NCBI GenBank assembly: GCA_020052115.1
Contig: JAGVPR010000325.1
Coordinates: forward strand, 1-8,202
Source: Candidatus Eiseniibacteriota bacterium
GTDB lineage: Bacteria > Eisenbacteria > RBG-16-71-46 > JAGVPR01
Direction of reading: 5' to 3'
Length of the DNA stretch: 8,202 nucleotides
Below, in pieces: positions 5,908 to 8,202 of this stretch. Below the pieces are notes generated by a model. The model was not told the DNA's origin, did not search any database, and worked only from the letters and a program-made list of their open reading frames with translations. Positions within the stretch are counted from its first letter, which is position 1, and every line of letters starts with the position of its first letter. Both the position numbers and the translations under genes were made by a program.

Positions 5908-7119
5908 ATGACATCCGTCGAGGCCGCCCTCCCCCGCCTGCGCGAGGGCGTCGAAGCCCGCCGCGAGACCCTCGTCCGCTTTCTGCGCGAGATCTGCGCG
6001 ATCCCCTCGATCATGGGGCAGATCGGCGATGTCGGCCGGCGCATCGCGCGCGAGATGGAGTCGCTCGATTTCGACGAGGTGCGCTTCGACCGGATGGGAA
6101 ACGTCCTGGGGCGTGTCGGCAGCGGGCCGATCCGCATCCTCTACGACAGCCACATTGACACGGTCGGCGTCGGCGATCGCTCCGCCTGGGGCTGGGACCC
6201 GTTCCAGGGAAAGATCGAGAACGGAGTGCTGTTCGCCCGAGGCGCGTGCGACGAGAAGGGCAGCACGCCGGGCATGATCCACGGCATGGCGCTCGCGCGC
6301 GACATCGGCCTCCTCTCGGGCTTCACGCTCTACTACTTCGGCAACATGGAGGAGGATTGCGACGGCCAGGCGCCGAACGTCCTCGCGGAGGTCGAGGGCA
6401 TCCGTCCCGACTTCGTCATCGTCGGCGAGCCCACGCGGATGCAGATCTACAGAGGCCACAAGGGCCGCGTGGAGTTGAAGGTCGTTGCGAAGGGGCGGTC
6501 ATCGCACGCCGCGTCGAACTGGCTGGGCGACAACGCCCTCTACAAGATGATCCCGATCCTCGAGGGCATCCGCGCGCTCGATGCCCGCCTTCCCTCCGAC
6601 GCGTTCCTCGGCAAGGCGACGGTCACGCCCACGCTCCTCGAATGCAGCACCGCATCCATCAACGCCGTCCCCGACGAGTGCACGCTCACGCTGGACCGCC
6701 GGCTCACATTCGGCGAAACCCGCGAGGAGGCCATTTCGCAGGTGGAGGCGCTCGTGCCGCGTGATTCCGGCATACGCGTCGAGATGCTCCACTACGACAC
6801 GCCGTCCTACACGGGCTACTCGTATCCGGTCGAGAAGTACTTCCCCGCCTGGGCTCTGGCCGAGAACCACCGGCTCGTGCGCGCCGGCGCGCGCGCGACA
6901 GAGCTTCTTTGGGGGCGGCCCGCGGGCATCGGCAAGTGGAACTTCAGCACGAACGCGACCTACTGGATGGGCAAGGCCGGCATCCCTTCGATTGGATTCG
7001 CTCCCGGTGATGAGGACACGGCGCACACTACCATTGACCAGGTTCCGCTCGAGGACGTCGTGCAGGCGACCGCCTTCTACGCGATCCTCCCCGCCGTGCT
7101 CGCATCCACTCCTGCCTAA
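5908..7119 (+). CDS. ygeY: YgeY-like M20-family metallohydrolase, 403 aa
   Basis: This is a cytoplasmic zinc-dependent amidohydrolase/peptidase of the M20 family. Length and sequence correspond closely to the YgeY subgroup as I recall the E. coli protein: shared blocks include MGNVLG (63-68), HIDTVG (82-87), EEDCDG (148-153), IRPxFV (165-170), EPT (174-176), YRGxxGR (181-187), GDNA, FLGK, and DRRLTxGET. Expected metal-site residues are present: His82, Asp115, Glu149 or Asp150, Glu174 and His373; Asp84 and Glu148 are in the usual positions for positioning and general base. The loop CDEKG carries the Lys common in M20 enzymes. Residues about 185-305 form the inserted lid/dimerisation domain, with RSSHAA. 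AGGAGG lies 5 bases before the ATG, an ideal site. YgeY is named for its association with selenium-dependent molybdenum hydroxylase clusters, none of which are seen here. Its substrate is unknown, and acylated amino acid or dipeptide-like compounds are a guess. Confidence 0.9.
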   Translation: MTSVEAALPRLREGVEARRETLVRFLREICAIPSIMGQIGDVGRRIAREMESLDFDEVRFDRMGNVLGRVGSGPIRILYDSHIDTVGVGDRSAWGWDPFQGKIENGVLFARGACDEKGSTPGMIHGMALARDIGLLSGFTLYYFGNMEEDCDGQAPNVLAEVEGIRPDFVIVGEPTRMQIYRGHKGRVELKVVAKGRSSHAASNWLGDNALYKMIPILEGIRALDARLPSDAFLGKATVTPTLLECSTASINAVPDECTLTLDRRLTFGETREEAISQVEALVPRDSGIRVEMLHYDTPSYTGYSYPVEKYFPAWALAENHRLVRAGARATELLWGRPAGIGKWNFSTNATYWMGKAGIPSIGFAPGDEDTAHTTIDQVPLEDVVQATAFYAILPAVLASTPA

Positions 7120-7124
7120 GTAGC

Positions 7125-7153
7125 GCAGCGGACCGTTTCATCCGGTCCGCTGC
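7125..7153 (+). terminator. Strong hairpin after the YgeY-like gene, probable terminator
   Basis: A perfect 11-base-pair stem, GCAGCGGACCG (7125-7135) and CGGTCCGCTGC (7143-7153), has a 7-base loop TTTCATC and begins 6 bases after the TAA at 7117-7119. There is no T-run downstream, so it is not a canonical intrinsic terminator. Position and stability still suggest it marks the 3' end of the transcript. Confidence 0.6.
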
Positions 7154-7198
7154 TCGTCGCCGCGCGCTGTCAACAAGCGTCGACGGCGGCGTTTCTCC

Positions 7199-7228
7199 TT
7201 GACACTTCCGCGAAGCGAACACCAAGAT
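7199..7228 (+). promoter_or_regulatory. Candidate promoter for ctaB
   Basis: A perfect -35 consensus, TTGACA (7199-7204), is followed after 18 bases by CAAGAT (7223-7228; 3 of 6). The -10 is weak, but the location, after the hairpin and roughly 40-60 bases before the possible start codons, is suitable. Confidence 0.4.
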
Positions 7229-7271
7229 CGAATCGTTCATCGCTCTCTTCCGGGGGATCAGAACAAGTGAT

Positions 7272-7276
7272 GGGAG
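7272..7276 (+). promoter_or_regulatory. Ribosome binding site favouring the ctaB start at 7285
   Basis: GGGAG (7272-7276) lies 8 bases before ATG 7285. The alternatives GTG 7267 and ATG 7270 would rely on GGGGGA (7252-7257), at 9 and 12 bases, a poorer match. The 7285 start is preferred. Confidence 0.45.
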
Positions 7277-7284
7277 CCGCGTTC

Positions 7285-8163
7285 ATGGCGTGGAAGCGCG
7301 AGGCCGGTCGCCTGCGCGACTACATCGAGCTGACGAAGCCGGAGGTGACATTCCTCGTCGTCATCTCATCGTTCGCGGGGTTCGTCCTCGGCTCGCGCGG
7401 ACCGCTCGATCCCGCGCGGCTCTTTTCGGCTCTCGCGGGGACCGCGCTCGTGGCCGGCGGAACGGCGGCGCTCAACATGTACATCGAGCGGCGCGCCGAC
7501 GCGCTCATGCACCGTACGGCGCGGCGTCCGATACCGTGCGGCCGCGTGCGTCCCGGATCCGCACTCGCGTTCGGGCTCGCGCTCTCGGCAGCGGGGGGCG
7601 CATTCCTGTGGACCGCTCTGAACCCGCTCTCGAGCCTGCTCGCTCTCTCGGCGCTGGCCGTCTATCTGCTCGCCTATACCCCGCTCAAGCGGCGCACGTT
7701 TCTTTGCACGACGATCGGCGCCGTCCCCGGAGCCGTGTCTCCGCTCATCGGGTGGGCGGCGGCCCGCGGCTCGCTTTCAGCGGAGGCATGGGCGCTCTTC
7801 TTCATCCAGCTCGTCTGGCAGTTCCCGCACTTCCTCGCGATCGCCTGGATGTATCGGGAGGACTACCTGCGCGGCGGCATGGTGATGATCGTTCCGGGCG
7901 ATGACCGCGGCGATGCCACATTCCGGCAGATCGTGACGACGAGCGCGCTTCTTCTACCGGCGAGCCTCGTCCCGGCGCTCCTCGGCATCGCGGGGATGGC
8001 GTACGTCGCAGCGGCGGTGCTGTTCGGAACCGCGCTCCTGGCTCTCGCTCTCCATGCCTCGGCAGCGCGGACCGCGCGGCGGGCCCGAGTGCTCCTGCAC
8101 GCGTCGGTGGCTTATCTGCCGCTTCTCTTCGCCGTGCTGCTCCTCGACCGGATTTCGATCTAA
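7285..8163 (+). CDS. ctaB: Protoheme IX farnesyltransferase (heme O synthase), 292 aa
   Basis: This integral membrane UbiA-type prenyltransferase (also called CyoE/COX10) transfers a farnesyl group from farnesyl diphosphate to the vinyl group of heme B to give heme O, a cofactor (or heme A precursor) of heme-copper oxidases. Family blocks are all present: YIELTKPEVT at 13-22; the first diphosphate/Mg motif in N64-M-Y-I-E68-R-R-A-D72, where Glu68 stands for the first Asp, followed by LMxRT and RP; YTPLKRRT (131-138); IGAVPGAVSPLIGW (144-157); and W178-Q-F-P-H-F with the second acidic motif near Asp193-Tyr194. Several hydrophobic spans (about 23-36, 46-63, 93-112, 115-131, 141-159, 168-188, then three more after residue 205) fit the 7-9 helices of the family. 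The start could be 7267 or 7270, adding six or five residues. No oxidase gene is visible; only 39 bases remain to the right. Confidence 0.95.
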   Translation: MAWKREAGRLRDYIELTKPEVTFLVVISSFAGFVLGSRGPLDPARLFSALAGTALVAGGTAALNMYIERRADALMHRTARRPIPCGRVRPGSALAFGLALSAAGGAFLWTALNPLSSLLALSALAVYLLAYTPLKRRTFLCTTIGAVPGAVSPLIGWAAARGSLSAEAWALFFIQLVWQFPHFLAIAWMYREDYLRGGMVMIVPGDDRGDATFRQIVTTSALLLPASLVPALLGIAGMAYVAAAVLFGTALLALALHASAARTARRARVLLHASVAYLPLLFAVLLLDRISI

Positions 8164-8202
8164 GCACCCGGCGGATTCGCGCGCCGCGCGCCGCGCGAGA
8201 CG

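Noticed and set aside
5758..6459. 233-codon antisense frame over the start of the YgeY-like gene
   Set aside because: Overlaps a confidently identified M20 gene and the terminator hairpin; no recognisable domain.
7169..7204. Inverted repeat TGTCAA and TTGACA with 24 bases between
   Set aside because: The arms are only 6 bases; the right arm is better explained as a -35 box, and a chance match is likely.
8177..8200. CG-rich repetitive stretch at the right end
   Set aside because: Short low-complexity GC sequence cut by the window edge; no defined hairpin or repeat unit can be assigned.

Overview
The window is GC-rich, densely coded bacterial chromosome with no sign of phage, IS elements, CRISPR or RNA genes. 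The gene content suggests an uncultured, aerobic or facultatively respiring diderm bacterium. The reasons are Sec and lipoprotein signal peptides, a secreted GEVED-type protein, and a heme O synthase that implies a heme-copper oxidase. The style (simple secreted lipoproteins, and a GEVED protein with a short C-terminal tail of the form TWGSIKSLYR) reminds me of FCB-superphylum candidate phyla such as Eisenbacteria. That placement is an impression only, since no marker gene is present.

Layout. Bases 1-1793 are transcribed leftward: the 5' two hundred codons of an unassigned helical-repeat protein that runs off the left edge (1-634), a small CDGSH-type iron-sulfur protein (750-971), and a lipoprotein with a probable fibronectin-III-like fold (1077-1793). 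Each has its own plausible sigma-70-like promoter. Bases 1794-1917 form a divergent intergenic region. From 1918 on, everything is transcribed rightward. A beta-propeller lipoprotein (1918-3078, apparent TTG start) overlaps by ATGA a secreted protein made of an N-terminal beta-rich domain and an alpha/beta-hydrolase domain (3075-4640). After a 292-base gap with only hairpins and palindromes comes a secreted, cysteine-rich GEVED-domain protein (4933-5757), closed by a strong intrinsic terminator. Then come a YgeY-like M20 metallohydrolase (5908-7119), a second perfect hairpin, and protoheme IX farnesyltransferase ctaB/cyoE (7285-8163).

How the genes relate. The propeller lipoprotein and hydrolase-fold protein are very likely one translationally coupled operon acting in the cell envelope. 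The GEVED protein, the YgeY-like enzyme and CtaB appear to be independent units, because hairpins and candidate promoters separate them. CtaB makes heme O for a terminal oxidase whose genes may lie to the right of the window.

The most unusual observation is that the hydrolase-fold protein has Gly (GHGLG) where the catalytic Ser of the nucleophile elbow should be, while candidate Asp and His residues remain. I see no clear new multi-gene system. The window is mostly ordinary accessory chromosome with a few uncharacterised envelope proteins.
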